Below are positions 22,491 to 34,372 of a stretch of DNA of 64,000 nucleotides, one piece after another. Every line of letters starts with the position of its first letter. Positions within the stretch are counted from its first letter, which is position 1. A program made the position numbers and the translations under genes. The notes under the pieces are model-generated. The model worked only from the letters and a program-made list of their open reading frames with translations, made no database searches and was not told where the DNA came from. The stretch comes from Armigeres subalbatus (Eukaryota > Arthropoda > Insecta > Diptera > Culicidae): the NCBI RefSeq assembly GCF_024139115.2, contig NC_085139.1, positions 868,001-932,000 on the forward strand, written 5' to 3'.

Positions 22491-25400
22491 CTCTCCGAAA
22501 AGAAATATTATCTGCAGGATTTATTAGGTTCTTCTTTTTTTATTCAAATATTTAAATATTCAAACATTAAATTGTATATTTGAAACAAAACATTCTACTA
22601 AAGATATGAATAGAGTATAATCAAAATGTTTGTATGCGTTTGATAGTTTATTATCTGTTCCGCTTTTTTTTCCTGAGATGGGTAGGTATCAAACGAATAC
22701 TTTTATTTACCAGTGTTCATTGAATCATAGAACTTCGATGAATCTCTCCAACGCACGGATCGGACATCCCCTCTGGTTTGGACGTTTTTCGCAAAAGAAT
22801 CCTCTCCGGGTCGAGTGTGACCGTAAATCATACACGATTATGCAAATACATTTTTGGCAAAAATGGCAGCCCATCTGTGATATCAAAACCCTTACGGTTC
22901 AATTATATTTGTTTCGTGGCGATGCTTGTCCGCAGATGACTCATTCGAACGGTCGACCATAAATCTGGGAACAAGTGACAATGGGTGGACTCGGTAGTCA
23001 ATGATAAAGAAATAAAAGATCCAGTAAACATTTAGTCTAATGACAAATGGCATTCTGAAGCAGGCTAATTTAAAAGTTACGTTCCAAACGCCTGGAGCCT
23101 GGATTGTAACCACTGCAACTGAAATAAAAAAAAATCCAATACGAATTTATTCTTCAGAGCAAACGATGCTGGCTGCACATCCTCCAGGATGCGCTTTTGC
23201 GGTTCTTCATCAAGACATGCCTCAAGCACTCTAGGGAAAAAGGCAACCTGGGAAATTATCCTCATCTTCCATCTTCTTCCTCAATGCGAAATAGCTCTCA
23301 GTGAATAAATATGCATAAAACATTACATTTTTAAATAATGTGGTTTTCTGCATGAAGTTCCACTACTCTGATGATATTATTGCGCTTGTATCTTCCAACA
23401 GAATGCTCTCTCATCCCAATGCGGATCGATGCGAAGTCATTTTTTGCTGGCTCTTTTTGGCTCCCATCACTTGCTTTAGACATCATTTGTGTTTTTGTAA
23501 TATTTTCGTTCGCTAATGTCTTAATTTTTTCTCGCTCCGACGCTTTCCGCCCTTGCTGATACCGCAGGCGAAAGAATTGGATGGAAAAATCATCATATAT
23601 TTTGATAATTTATGGCGTTGTTAATATTTTGTGCTCATAACTCTGTACGGTACGCTGGAGCTTTTCAGTTTTCACGATTGTTACGGGTGCAGATTTAACT
23701 GCAATAAAATATTGTTTGTACTAGGATCATATGATAGAAACGATTGCCCATAACAGCAAAACACTTTTAGATAGAATGAAATAAGTATGAAGACGACACC
23801 GTTGGTTGAGTGGTAAGCGTACCTGCCTTTCACCGCAGTGGATCTGGGAGGCCAGCTTCATTTAAAATCACATTCGTTAATTAATTTCATTAGTAGCGTT
23901 CATGTTTATTACACATTCATATGACATGATACAAAGAAATACGAAAAGTAAAAACGAGTCCCGGAAGGATAAGCAATGTCAAAGATGTTACACGCTTTTT
24001 AAATTTTTCATATTTTTGCTAAATGGAAAAGGCAGCTTTAATGGTTGTTATCTCAGTATTTGAAAATTCCGTTCAAGACCTGTATACGAAAAAAAAACCC
24101 GCAGAATAATTCTTCTACCATATTTTGAATAAGCTGTCATAATCAAGGCAACATTGTGCTATATATTTTGCAAACGCTTATAATTTGGTGAAAGTGTTTT
24201 ATTCTTATCATTCTAGACCACCCAACTGTATGATTGTACTCACAATGGCAAGGGTTTGATGCAAAACATCACATCTGCTTTATAGAGTGATATGTGTTTC
24301 CGATAACCTTTCATTTGAATTTCAAATAATAAAAAGTTCAAGATTAATCACTGTTAATATAGTAACACATTTGAAATTGAGCATTCGATGGAGCATCCAT
24401 CTGGATTGGTAATGGATGATTGATGATTTTGTAAATATGTTTATAAATAAAAATAAAATTAATTCCCTATCAAACTGGACTAAATAAGAAGGAATGATTT
24501 ATGCATCATCAACCAAAAAACTGCGACCTCTTCTTGTACCAGATACTTCGGTAGTTTGATTGCCAAAACATGCATTTATTTGGCTTTTCTAGCGGAGCAT
24601 AACGGCTAAAGTTCATCAGCCATTCTTTCCATTGTCTCCGCGGCAACGCTAGACCGAACACTAGCAACGATTTTTGTATCCATTACTCACCGAACTCATC
24701 ACACAAACTTGCTCCCTTGAAGCTCGCTCGCTTGAGTTATGGCTGTGAATTGAATAAAATATTTTCCATTTAATTGAACTTAATAAATCATTTCGACTCA
24801 ACATTGCTCTGAATATCCACCACGTTCTGTACCATTCTTTATGCCAGTGCTGCACTTCTGTACCCGTTCGCTGGTTGGTTATATAATATTTTTTGGCTCT
24901 TGCTTTTTACAGTTTCGGACAGTTTTTTTTTTTCAGCACCACTTGCTCGTGCTGATGCTGCTTCTTTTTATTCAAATTTTTGACGCATATAGCATAGAAC
25001 GGCCCACAAGTAAAGCCGATTCGCAATCAAGCAAATCCTATCCAAAAAACTAGAATGGTTCTTGCTCACTTTTAATTTGAAGTTATAAGACTGGCTCAAT
25101 AAAAACTATTTTCGATATCGATAATCGCACTGCCTTCACTTATATAATTGTTTGTTTGATTTAAATTATGAATTCAAATTAGAACTAGTCTTTGCACTGC
25201 ACGTTAACAGCTTCCTGCTTCCGAGTGCCAATATTTGCACAAGCTCAGTGCGCATAGGACAAGCAAGTGGAATTGCCAACACACAGAAAGGTCGAGGAAG
25301 CCTATAGTAGTGCGAAATGACAACAGGAAAAAAAAACAAGAAATATGTTCTCACAAATAAATTTTATTTTGTTTTTGTTGTGACATAAATAATTGCTTTC

Positions 25401-25666
25401 GGTTGCATAATATTTCGTGCATTGCGAGCAGTGCACTTCGACTCCGCTTTGTAATGTTGATAAAGTTCATTTTGATTGAAATAAATTATTCCATTATTTT
25501 AGAATATGTCACAGGGATCTGATCGAATGACCACATTGATAGTATATCATGATTGATCCTATTATGAACTATATAATTTGCATCGAGCATCGATGTGAAC
25601 CAGCGGAGGAATAGGAATGCCTGCAAAATAAGCAACCGATACTGCCTGTCATAAGACGGGCTAGGA
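22491..25666. other. Long AT-rich unassigned stretch
   Basis: Over 3.1 kb shows no recognisable gene. The open frames (up to 110 codons, 22630-22962) lack known domains. The only structured item noted is the tRNA-like scrap at 23797. Confidence 0.5.
23797..23852 (+). pseudogene. Partial tRNA-like sequence
   Basis: GGTTGAGTGGTAAGCG resembles a D-arm/box A. CTGCCTTTCACCGCAG resembles an anticodon arm with TTC, as in tRNA-Glu. The T-arm and box B that should follow are replaced by GGATCTGGGAGGCC, and no acceptor stem pairs. It is a tRNA relic or the head of a SINE, not a working tRNA. Confidence 0.4.
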
Positions 25667-25910
25667 GGGGACTCCAGTAGCCTTGCGAGCAAAGGCGTAG
25701 GATTACCAATCTGGAGATGGCGAGTTCGATTCTTTTTCCGGTCTAGGATGTTTTTGGGTGGGAAACATTCTCGTTTCCCTGGCCATAGTGTATTCATTAT
25801 ATTTGTGTCTTTCAATTAATAACTGAGGAAATGCTAATTCAATAATAAGTTAAAAAGCAGGCCAAGTTCTAGTTGGAATGTAGAGCCATTGAAGAAGAAT
25901 AAGAAGAAGA
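25667..25910 (+). mobile_element. Second tRNA-SINE family, complete copy
   Basis: The head GGGGACTCCAGTAGCCTTGC carries a box A, CGAGTTCGATTC is box B, and GTCTAGGATG follows. The body ends AAAGCAGGCCAAGTTCTAG and TTGGAATGTAGAGCCATTG with a degenerate (GAA)n tail. A minus-strand relative at 38576-38855 has the same order of parts, and truncated tails occur at 1005 and 2214. Confidence 0.7.
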
Positions 25911-26171
25911 TGGGTAAGGGGTCGCACACTTGTTACGTAAGGGATTTCTGAGTTTTTCTCCTATTTCCTTTCATGTGAGATTTTTTCCTTACTTTACTTT
26001 TTCCTGATTTTTGATTCACATGGTGTGCAAAAAAAAAATACAGAATTCTCTCGCCTCACATATACTTTCAAGTATATTAAGGACTGTTCCATTTGATTCC
26101 TCTAATTTGAAATCTCTACAGGTACGTATTTCGAACTCAACTGAATACAGCTTTACTGGCACTGGTCGGCA
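25911..26171. other. Unassigned spacer
   Basis: No gene is recognised. Confidence 0.45.
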
Positions 26172-26172
26172 T

Positions 26173-26312
26173 CTTCTTCTTATTATTGGCAACTGGGACA
26201 TTGCCGCTTCGCTTCTATATCATGAGGCTAACAGGACTGGGAATCGAACCCAGCTACCTTCAATATGGTCATGCTTTGTAGCCGCGCATCTTACCACATG
26301 GCTAAGGAAGGT
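26173..26312 (-). mobile_element. Feilai SINE with large internal deletion
   Basis: The minus-strand head (ending AAGGAAGG) with box B GGTTCGATTCCCAG and the tail (CTTCTTCTTATTATTGGCAA) are both present, but about 150 bp of the middle is missing compared with 18269-18575. The segment reading CATGAGGCTAACAGGACTGG marks the deletion junction. Confidence 0.75.
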
Positions 26313-26739
26313 TGAGGCCGGAATACGTAACTGTAAAGCTTACAAAGTGGAGATATTGAAAAGAAAATTACTTACTCGTCTTGTGAGAGGTTGAATAATT
26401 TTCCTTCGATCTCTAATATGTGTCTTGTTCATAGCTAAATGAAGCCTGAAAGAGTCAGAAATATTTTATGCAATTCAGTTTGGAGTATCAAGTGAAATTC
26501 CAGTTTACGCAAACACGTATTAGTATTGGTGATATACTTACAAATTGTATGGGAAAGATAAAATAGAACATATTTTGTGGCATTATTTTCTGAGTCGTCT
26601 ATGTCCGTTATGCTTTGTCACAATGCCATACATACGTGTTTGTAAGATAAAATTCAACGAGCTCAATGTGATTACGTGCTAGCGGATTTTAAGCTGCACT
26701 ACAACTGTGTAGAAGGGCTGTTGGGAGATTATAAATACA
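26313..26739. other. Unassigned stretch
   Basis: No gene or repeat is recognised. Confidence 0.45.
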
Positions 26740-27210
26740 AGGCCTGTTTCAATAGTCTTTCACGTGAGCCTCTTTCCAATCATTCCACTGTCTTCTTTGC
26801 GATGCTGCGCTTCGATACCTTTTTACAGTTGGAATCGCGGATCGAAAAGCTGGACGAAAAATGGGAGGAGTTCGAGGACATACAGGCGCAGACAGATGAA
26901 TTGAAGCAATAAGAGCAAAAAGTGGTCGCCGAAAAAAAGTCCTGGGCTGAGATCAAGGAGTTATATTTCCAGGCAAGAACAGAGTTGAGATCTAAGTTGC
27001 TGCCCACTATTTCTACTCCATCGTCCTCTACTTATTCTACCGAGGCATATGGAGGCATTCAGTTGCCAAAAATAAGTTTGCATAAGTTCAATGGGGAGCT
27101 CAATACGTGGTTGCCATTTTATGACACTTTCAAGCCACTAAGCAATAGAAAACCTGATCTAAGTGCTTTCTATCATTATCATTATTTGCGAGCATCTTTA
27201 AAGGGTAAGA
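26740..27210 (+). pseudogene. BEL/Pao-type gag remnant
   Basis: One reading frame, interrupted by a single stop at 26910-26912, contains an acidic coiled-coil-like segment (ESRIEKLDEKWEEFEDIQ). It then has the Pao-gag signature KISLHKFNGELNTWLPFYDTF and HYLRASLKGK, which belongs to the gag-like region (DUF1759) of BEL/Pao LTR retrotransposons. After SLKGK the similarity ends. Neither LTRs nor a protease are seen next to it. It may belong to the same lost element as the pol remnant at 30268, about 3 kb downstream in the same orientation. It is non-functional; structural gag would form the particle that packages element RNA. Confidence 0.7.
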
Positions 27211-28327
27211 CGCCAAAGAAAAGCGACGTCTGGAGTTGCCTGGATGGCTTGCACTTGATGGATTTCCTCGATTTCCTGCGATATTGCTCGATCAACGTTC
27301 CGAAGGTCAGCGTGCTCCACTCCTCCGATGCTGTTCGAGAAGTCCGGGTTGAAGAATTCAGCATCCGACTGTTTGTCGTCGTGGAAGCGTGTATGCTGCA
27401 GTGATCACACTACATCACCAATTGCAGTCGAGAATGCTGCTCGCCATTCCGATGCCAAATGTGCCCGGATCCGGATCTTTCGGAGGGTTCTGCCTTTTCT
27501 CCAATAACGGTGGCAGCTGAGGAGCTTCACTCAGCAGGCGGTACAATCTTCAATGGTTACGTTAATATACCAGCTGCGCCGCGAGAGTTCTACATTTTTT
27601 TTTATTATGAGCTGCCATTGACGTTCTGCTGACCACTGCGTTTTTTCAGTCCTGCCATCATTTTTTTGATGAAATTGCTACAAAATTATACAAAGTTTCC
27701 TGATAAATCGATTTTTGAGGCGTTGGAACGCATTATTATTCATACTTTTTCAAGCTCTGTAATCCACCATGTCCCAGGGATCCTCGATAGGGTTGTGATC
27801 TGTCGATTGATATGTTCTTTGAAGCATCACACTTTTTTCGGAGTGAAAAAAGTATTCTCCATCTATAAAAGTGTAAAAGAAATGACAGTGGGTAATTTCT
27901 TGGCGAAAAATGAGCATTCACTTTTAATCCGTTTGATCATTAGATTCAAATCTCCTTCAGTATTCGTAAGTAGAACTGCCCCTAAAACTCGCTAGTCATT
28001 CAGTGTTGGTAGAATCATGCTCAAATCTCAACCATTCATGCCTCATGCGCGAGCTAACTTGCTTGCGATTCTGCTGGAACAGCATCGTGCTTGAGTTTTT
28101 CACGCAGAATCGCTACGTTTCGCTTATTTTCCGAATAACGTTTTCGCTCCAAAAAGCGTCATACCCCAAGGGAAACGAATTTTATGCTTAGATATGGTTT
28201 TATTATCCATTGCTTTAAGCGAAGAAAGTTAATTCGAAGCAATAAACAAGAAAGAACGCGTAAAAATCTTCCAATTATGCAAACTGCGAATCGAATCCCG
28301 ATGTTGAACTTAATCTAGAATTAAAAA
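27211..28327. other. Unassigned stretch
   Basis: The open frames (for example 27666-27995) show no known domain. A GC-richer segment at 27215-27545 could be more decayed retroelement sequence, but I cannot identify it. Confidence 0.4.
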
Positions 28328-28866
28328 AACCCTGATTAATCCACCTAGGGGTGATGGTGCCTTTCTCGTGCATTATAAAAATAGTATTTTGGCCATTACT
28401 CTTGAGCCCATAGTCCGATCTGGCCAATTTTCAATAGGAAACAATGATAGAGTATTCTGCGTCGAATGCAACTTGTTGCGAGTAAATCGGTTAAGGATAA
28501 GTGCCTGAAAAATGAGTGACATTTTTTTTACTAAAATTTTCTATAAAAAAAGTGGTATTTTGGCCATAATTTTCGAGCCCATAGTCCGATCCGGCCAATT
28601 TTCAATAGGAAGCAATGGGACAGCACTATGCGTCGAATGCAACTTGTTGCGAGCAAATCGGTAAAGGATAAGTGCCTGAAAAATAAGTGACATTTTTACA
28701 TAGTTTTGCGCACACACACACACATACATACATACACACATACACACAGACATCACCTCAATTCGTCGAGCTGAATCGATCGGTATATAACACTATGGGT
28801 CTCCGGGCCTCCTATAAAAAGTTCACTTTCGGAGCGAACATATAGCCTTTACGAGAAAGGCAAAAC
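28328..28866 (+). repeat. Family T copy with two core units
   Basis: The 5' terminus CCCTGATTAATCCACCTAGG, then GTGCCTTTCTCG, is followed by two units starting near 28388 and 28559 (171-bp spacing). Each has CCATAGTCCGATCTGGCCAA or a variant, CTGCGTCGAATGC or a variant, and CAACTTGTTGCGAG. A CA-rich stretch (28710-28750), CATCACCTCAATTCGTCGAG, GATCGGTATATAACACTATG and the terminal CGAGAAAGGCAAAA follow. GCCTTTCTCG and CGAGAAAGGC form short inverted ends. Confidence 0.8.
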
Positions 28867-28883
28867 ACCTAAATAAAGAATAA

Positions 28884-29606
28884 AAAACCCAGATTAATCC
28901 ACCTAGCGGTGATGATGCCTTTCTCGTTTTTTTTTCGAGTGAGTAATTTCTACGCACTTTTGGTATGAAAAAAAATATTTTGGGCATATCTACCGAGCCC
29001 ATAGTCCGATCTGGCCAATTTTCAATAGGAAACAATGGGACATGTTTTTGCGTCGAATGCAACCTGTTGCGAGGAAATTGGTTGAGGTTAAGTGCTAAAA
29101 AAGTGAACTATAAATTTTTACGCGCTTTTTTATGAGAAAAAGTATTTTGACCATAACTTCTGAGCCCATAGTCCGATCCTGCCAATTGTCAATAGGAAAC
29201 ACTGGGACAGGATTCTGCGTTGAATGCAACTTGTTGCGAGCAAATCGGTTAAGGCTAAGTGCCTGAAAAATGGGCTAGACTTTTCCACTTGTTGTTGCCT
29301 AAAAAAAAGTATTTTGACCATAACTTCTGAGCCCATAGTCCGATCCAGCCCATTTTCAATAGGAAACAATGGGACAGGATTCTGCGTCGAATACAACTTG
29401 TTGCGAGCAAATCGGTTAGAGCTAAGTGCCTGAAAAGGGGGCTAGACTTTTTGCGCACATACACACACATACACACACACACACATATACACGCACACAC
29501 ATACACACACACAGACATCACCTCGATTCGTCGAGCTGAGTCGATCGGTATATATTGGAGCGAACATATAGCCTTTACGTATACTTTGTATACGAGAAAG
29601 GCAAAA
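28884..29606 (+). repeat. Family T copy with three core units
   Basis: Same start (CCCAGATTAATCCACCTAGC) and end (CGAGAAAGGCAAAA) as the neighbour at 28328. It has three units at about 28981, 29149 and 29317 (168-bp spacing) and a longer CA stretch at 29455-29512. The two copies are direct neighbours 18 bp apart. Confidence 0.8.
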
Positions 29607-30267
29607 ATGCGAATCGAATCATGAATAAAAAAAATGCGAATCGAATCTGGGCCATGAGTCTGATGGAATTTGACTCTCGCTTGAGTTGAAACGTGTAATT
29701 GAGAACTTGAGTGTTTCCCAACATTGGTCATTTTTACATCAATTCTGTGAATATTACTAACCCACTTACCAAGAAAAACATCCTCCTGCAAAGATAGATC
29801 TACCTCCTTAGCTTCCCGATGGCTTGAGTAAATTCTTGATGCAGTCCCACAGTTTATGAAAAACGAGTTATTTGTCGGCTCTTTGGGTTTTCTAGTTCTA
29901 TTTCGCTTTCCCCGCAAACAATACTTGTTCAACAATAAATTGACATGAAAACATGCTTTTTTTTGCAAATTCAAGGCTTTTACTGATATTTGCTTTCCTT
30001 GGCAAATGCTCCTAATTCTTGAAGAAGCTTTGAAGGCCAACTTTTCGAAGGCAATGTATCTCAGTTTCACTACTTAAGTTCAGGTTGAGCATTTCTTTTA
30101 TCATCCCACGGATCTTATTAGCAACTGTACATACCAAATGGCACATACATCAATCTGTTTGAATACATGTCCTAATTTGTCTTCAAACCTGACAAAGCTG
30201 TTTTATATCACAAGGTGTAGATCAATCTGTGTTGTTCACTTTTTTATTGTTAGGGCACGATTTGAAG
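29607..30267. other. Unassigned stretch
   Basis: A minus-strand frame runs openly from 30070 to about 29660 before entering the family T repeat. It has basic and Cys/Leu-rich segments but no domain I recognise, so no gene is claimed. Confidence 0.4.
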
Positions 30268-31140
30268 TAGACAATGCTCAAAGGAGGTTTCAATCCTGCG
30301 AAATGCGAAAATGGGTAATGTGTTGAAAGACCTTCTGACGCATGAGTTACAAACTCAGTCCTCTATTGACTTCTACCAAGAACAGGTTAAAATGCTAGGA
30401 ATACTTTGGAAACCAGGAACAGATTTGTTAAGTATTGATGTTACCAGTATTGCATCAAACGGATAGTGGACAAGATGCAAGGTGTATTCTAGCATCGCTT
30501 AATAGTGAGACCCTAGCGGTATTTCGGGCATAGTCATCTCTTGAGCTAGGATACGAATACAGCTATTGTAGGTAGCAGTGCAAGGTTGGGATGACCTCCT
30601 GTCACAAAATTAAGCGCTTCGCTGGAACGAGTTCTATCATCAATTGCGCTCTTACACATCAAGGTGGAAATGATATGCTTTCACCATCCAGTTCAGTTTA
30701 ATGTCTTTTCGGATGCTTCGGAGGTTGCTTACGGAGGATGGAGCCGGCCTAAAGAAGACAACTCTATCGAGGCTTAAACTTTGTGACACTCACGTGGCTG
30801 CGAAGCTGTATCGTGCTACCGTTAAGGCTTTAAAGATGGAGGACTTTGAAACTTGGTCAGATTCAACCGTTGTTCTGTCATGGCTCAAACTACTGCCGTA
30901 CGATTGACCGGTCGTTGCAAATTGCACTTCGCACATCCACGAGCTTACAAAGATACACCGGTGAAACCACGTTAAGGGCGTCGCGAATCCACCTCCTCTC
31001 ACGGAGAGTGAAGTCAAAAGGTCACGTCGACAAGCAGCATTGGCTTCATGGTTTGTCCCTACTTGATCAGCACAGGAACACCGCTAAGCATTTGGAGTAC
31101 GAGTGTCAATCAGACTACAGCAAAACTTTCTTGTAGTGGA
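30268..31140 (+). pseudogene. BEL/Pao-type pol remnant
   Basis: Scattered over three frames are pieces of the pol region between reverse transcriptase and RNase H/integrase of BEL/Pao elements: FYQEQVKMLGILWKPGTDLL, SIDVTSIAS, RWNEFYHQLRS, FSDASEV-like sequence at about 30705, TTLSRLKLCDTHVAAKLYRA, VKALKMEDFETW, SDSTVVLSWLKL and HVDKQHWLHG. Frame changes and stops occur every 100-200 bp and no RT catalytic box is left, so it is long dead. The orientation agrees with the gag remnant at 26740. No LTR was found. Confidence 0.7.
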
Positions 31141-31671
31141 GGAGACCCAGCATACTCAGCTGCTGCAGGGTCGTAACTCTTGCCACTGGACTCTTCTACG
31201 GATCACAACATTCTCTACTTGAGATTTATCCGAAGTTGTCATGTATCAGACTCGATGACCCCGAGACCGTTGTGGAAAAATGTGGCGAAATACGTATTAG
31301 TACCACATGTAGTTTTTGGGAGATATATCATTAGTCATGGAGAATCACGAATCACGAAATTATTGTTTGTAGCAAACTCTTGATAGATAGTTTCACAATT
31401 AATTCCAAAAATTTGAAAAATGCACTAAACTTGCCTCTAAGGAATTTTTTAAAAGATGAGCCACCATACCTGAGCTGATCTTAAAACATTGACTTTTTTT
31501 ATAGTGTTTATATGTCATATTGGAAAAAATCATTTGAGTTTTAATGCTAGTTTTTAAAATCCCAGGTTAATGTTTTTTTCGGTTACTATTTTTTTTACAA
31601 ACTTCTATTTTTTATTTTTATTTTTTTAAGTTTTTCTCTATCTGGAAGGTTTTGGAGATACGATTTTTAAA
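31141..31671. other. AT-rich unassigned stretch
   Basis: No gene is recognised; T-rich runs at 31490-31630. Confidence 0.5.
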
Positions 31672-31673
31672 TA

Positions 31674-32216
31674 CCGTTGTTCGGGGTGACATTGGGCCTA
31701 GGGGGTAAGATTGGGCCAAAAACGGAAAATGTTTCAACTTCTAATATCTCAGAAACTGTTACGAATTTTGATGAAAACTTCAAACCGTTCGAAATTATAT
31801 TAAAATTCACGTATAGGAAATCACAAAACAAATTCCAAGAAATAATTGTGCTCGTACCATAATGCTTGGAATTTGAATGTAAAACTATTGATCGAATGAA
31901 CCCGTATTAAAATAGTGTCAGTAATGCCCCACAAATCTATTTCATAACTAAATTTTAGATCGATGGATACCTGGTGATCATGTTACGATAATCTGTTTGT
32001 TGTTTTATCGGATTTTATGAATATTTATTTAGCGGTCTTGTTTTTTCGTAGCAACGAGCAATGCATGCTAAAAAGGGGTGAGATTGGGCCAAGCCTTTGG
32101 TTGATTTGCCATACATAGTTAGTAAAAGCCGTAATGTTGGCAATTATTTTTATTGAACGATTGAATCGTTGCATCGTGCATACCACATTTTGGCCCAATG
32201 ACACCCCCGTAGACGG
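31674..32216. mobile_element. TA-flanked MITE with TGGGCC subterminal repeats
   Basis: The ends are CCGTTGTTCGGGGTGACATT and, inverted, CCGTCTACGGGGGTGTCATT, both followed by GGGCC and flanked by TA dinucleotides (31672-31673 and 32217-32218). GGGGTGAGATTGGGCCAAGC recurs internally at about 32074. No transposase is present. The TA target suggests the Tc1/mariner group; related ends occur at 2012 and 12929. Confidence 0.65.
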
Positions 32217-32218
32217 TA

Positions 32219-32829
32219 ATTAATTGTTAGTGTCAACACTTAGACTCTTCTCAAAAATTACTATTGAAAGATAATGACCTCAACACTTGCGGAATGTTTT
32301 TTTTTCTAGCCGACTTAAAACACAGGTGAAGTTTCATTCAAATCGATGATAGTCGAGTTTGAAGCAATACCTATTTGAATCTAAATCCTATCTAAATGCG
32401 CAAATGCAATCGTGAATCCTTGTTCTTTCAGCAAAGTAGTAGGAAGTAGTAGTACTTTTGAACTGCTGTGGATCCAGCTGCTGCCTGACCTTTTGTCATA
32501 GACTCATATTTCTTTAACCTTGGAAGCTGGACTGTAACATTTTACGGATATACTGCGAAGCGACTAAAAATTGTGACTGTTTATTTCGGACTCTTTCAGT
32601 AAAACTCGTTTATTGAGATGGACTATTACGACGGACTATTACAACTGACTATCACGATAAACTATCAATTTTCATAGTTGCGGACTAGAGTTAAATACCC
32701 TTCGAAATGTATGGAATCTAATAGCTAATTTTTTCTCCTACAATGTGCTTATTTACATCGTCTTTACAAGTGTTTCAAAATGCCCAATATTCCCTAGATA
32801 GTGGTGGAAATACTCGCTTCACGAGTAAG
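32219..32829. other. AT-rich unassigned stretch
   Basis: No gene is recognised. Near-repeats of GACTATTACGA / GACTATTACAACTGACTATC occur at about 32622-32665. Confidence 0.45.
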
Positions 32830-34332
32830 AAAAATATTTGGAAATCTGCGACCAACTGAATCTAGCACTTGATGCACTTGAAGAATATAATTCAAAAACT
32901 GAGCTTGAAATAAAGTCCTGTCCAAAGAACTTTTTTAATTACGTAAAAACAAAATTATAATCAGACAATTTTCCATCTGCAATGGCCTCAACGAAAATGT
33001 TGGCGATAGCTCGAAAAAAAAACTGTATTTTTTTTGCAAATTTTTTCCAAGAAATCTATACAACAGTTCCGGAAAAAGATCACGACCGCGATTATTTTGC
33101 ATTTTATCCAGAATTTTTCAGAGATGTTGGTGTAAATCAAATTCAAGTCCTGGAAATTTTCGACGCTCTAATGAACTTAGATGCTTCGAAGGGACCTGGC
33201 CCGGACACGATTCCACCAGTATTTAATAAAAAAAAATAGCAAAAGAACTCACTTCTCCTCTATATTGGCTCCTCTATATCAATAAGTCTCTGGAATCTGG
33301 AATCTTCCCAAAAATATCGAAAAGCTCTTTTCTAGTACCTATATTTAAATCTGGTCGAAAATCAGAAGTATGTAATTACCGTAGCATAGCCCTTATCTTT
33401 TGCATTCCGAAACTTTTCGAGGTAATTGTTAACGAGAAGCTATTTTTGCAAATCAATAACAGAGTAACTGACACGCAACACGGCTTTTTTAAAGGTCGCT
33501 CGACCTAAACAAATCTGCTTCAATTCGTAGACTTTACATTGAATGCAATGAATAACGGCAACCATATAGAAGCTCTATATACTGACTTTAGCAAGGCATT
33601 CGATCGCATTGATATACCGAACTACAAAAAAATGGAAATGAACCACGACTCCTGAAATGGCTTCAATCATACCTAACTGACCGCCGACAAATTATCAAAT
33701 TTAATGGACACAAATCAAAACCAACCAAGTCAAGTCACTCCGGGAGTCCCCCAAGGCTCTCATTTGAGCCCTCTTCTTGTACGTAAACGACATTTCCTTC
33801 ATTCTGAAAAAGGGCCATGCACAAAGTACGTCACGCTTCTAGGGGGAGGGGGGAGGTTCCGAGTAGCGTGACGAGTCGTACAAAAATTTTAGAGGTTTAA
33901 TACAAAAAGTGTGACGAAGGGGGAGGGGTGGTTGAAAATCGTCAAATTTCGCGTAACGTAATTTATGGATCTTCCCAAAACATTAAAGTGTTAATTTATG
34001 CCGATGACATGAAGCTCTTTATGGAAATAAGAAATGAAGTCAACATCATTGTATTCCGCAATTTTGTTCGAGCATCCATGTCTGTTCTCTGTGATCAAAC
34101 TGCGAAACTATCAACTTTACGATGTCTCGGCAGAATCTTAAAACATATTTTAATAGAATTTCGAAATCGCAACACATAAGACAAAAATTATAACATTTTT
34201 TATCTGCACTGTTTAATTTCTAGTTAATTTTTTATTATAAATATATGTTAAATATTTCACAATCCATGTATATTAGGATAAGGATATGAAAAAATATGTA
34301 TATTTATATGTACTAGTCTACGATGGTTGACG

Positions 34333-34363
<31 letters not shown>

Positions 34364-34372
34364 TAAATACAA
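32830..34372 (+). pseudogene. Jockey/CR1-like LINE, 5'-truncated and decayed
   Basis: A remnant of the reverse transcriptase ORF of a non-LTR retrotransposon. Visible in order: KSCPKNFFNYVKTKL (32915), FANFFQEIYTTV (33035), ASKGPGPDTIPPVF (33186), NYRSIALIFCIPKLFE (33377), QHGFFKGRST (33477), YTDFSKAFDRID (33580), GVPQGSHLSPLL (33750) and the catalytic VLIYADDMKLF (YADD at 33997-34008). The frame is broken by stops and indels, and the thumb and C-terminal region is largely missing. The 3' end is an (AAAT)n run at 34335-34365. A 165-bp MITE splits the RT coding sequence just before the YADD box. EN is absent, as expected for 5' truncation. I favour the Jockey clade but cannot exclude CR1. Confidence 0.7.
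33812..33976. mobile_element. MITE nested in the LINE
   Basis: The ends GGGCCATGCACAAAGTACGT and, inverted, GGGAAGATCCATAAATTACG both continue into a GTNACGC segment. AAAA lies on both sides (33808-33811 and 33977-33980). G-rich words (GGGGGAGGGGGGAGG, GGGGGAGGGG) fill the centre. A shorter relative lies at 42456. Confidence 0.65.

Noticed and set aside
23797..23852. Possible tRNA-Glu gene
   Set aside because: D-arm and anticodon-like arm are present, but the T-arm, box B and a pairing acceptor stem are missing.
28328..28866. Family T as a Helitron
   Set aside because: The end has a hairpin-like GCCTTT..AAAGGC, but there is no TC start or CTRR 3' end and no Rep/helicase sequence.
28328..29606. 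Regularly spaced repeats suggestive of a CRISPR array
   Set aside because: Units are about 168 bp with no short conserved repeat/unique spacer pattern, and the genome is eukaryotic.
29255..30070. 271-codon minus-strand open frame
   Set aside because: Its second half runs through family T repeats including the CA tract, and the first half has no recognisable domain.
26740..31140. One complete BEL/Pao element
   Set aside because: Gag and pol remnants share orientation, but no LTR pair, protease or integrase is visible and repeats occupy the space between them.
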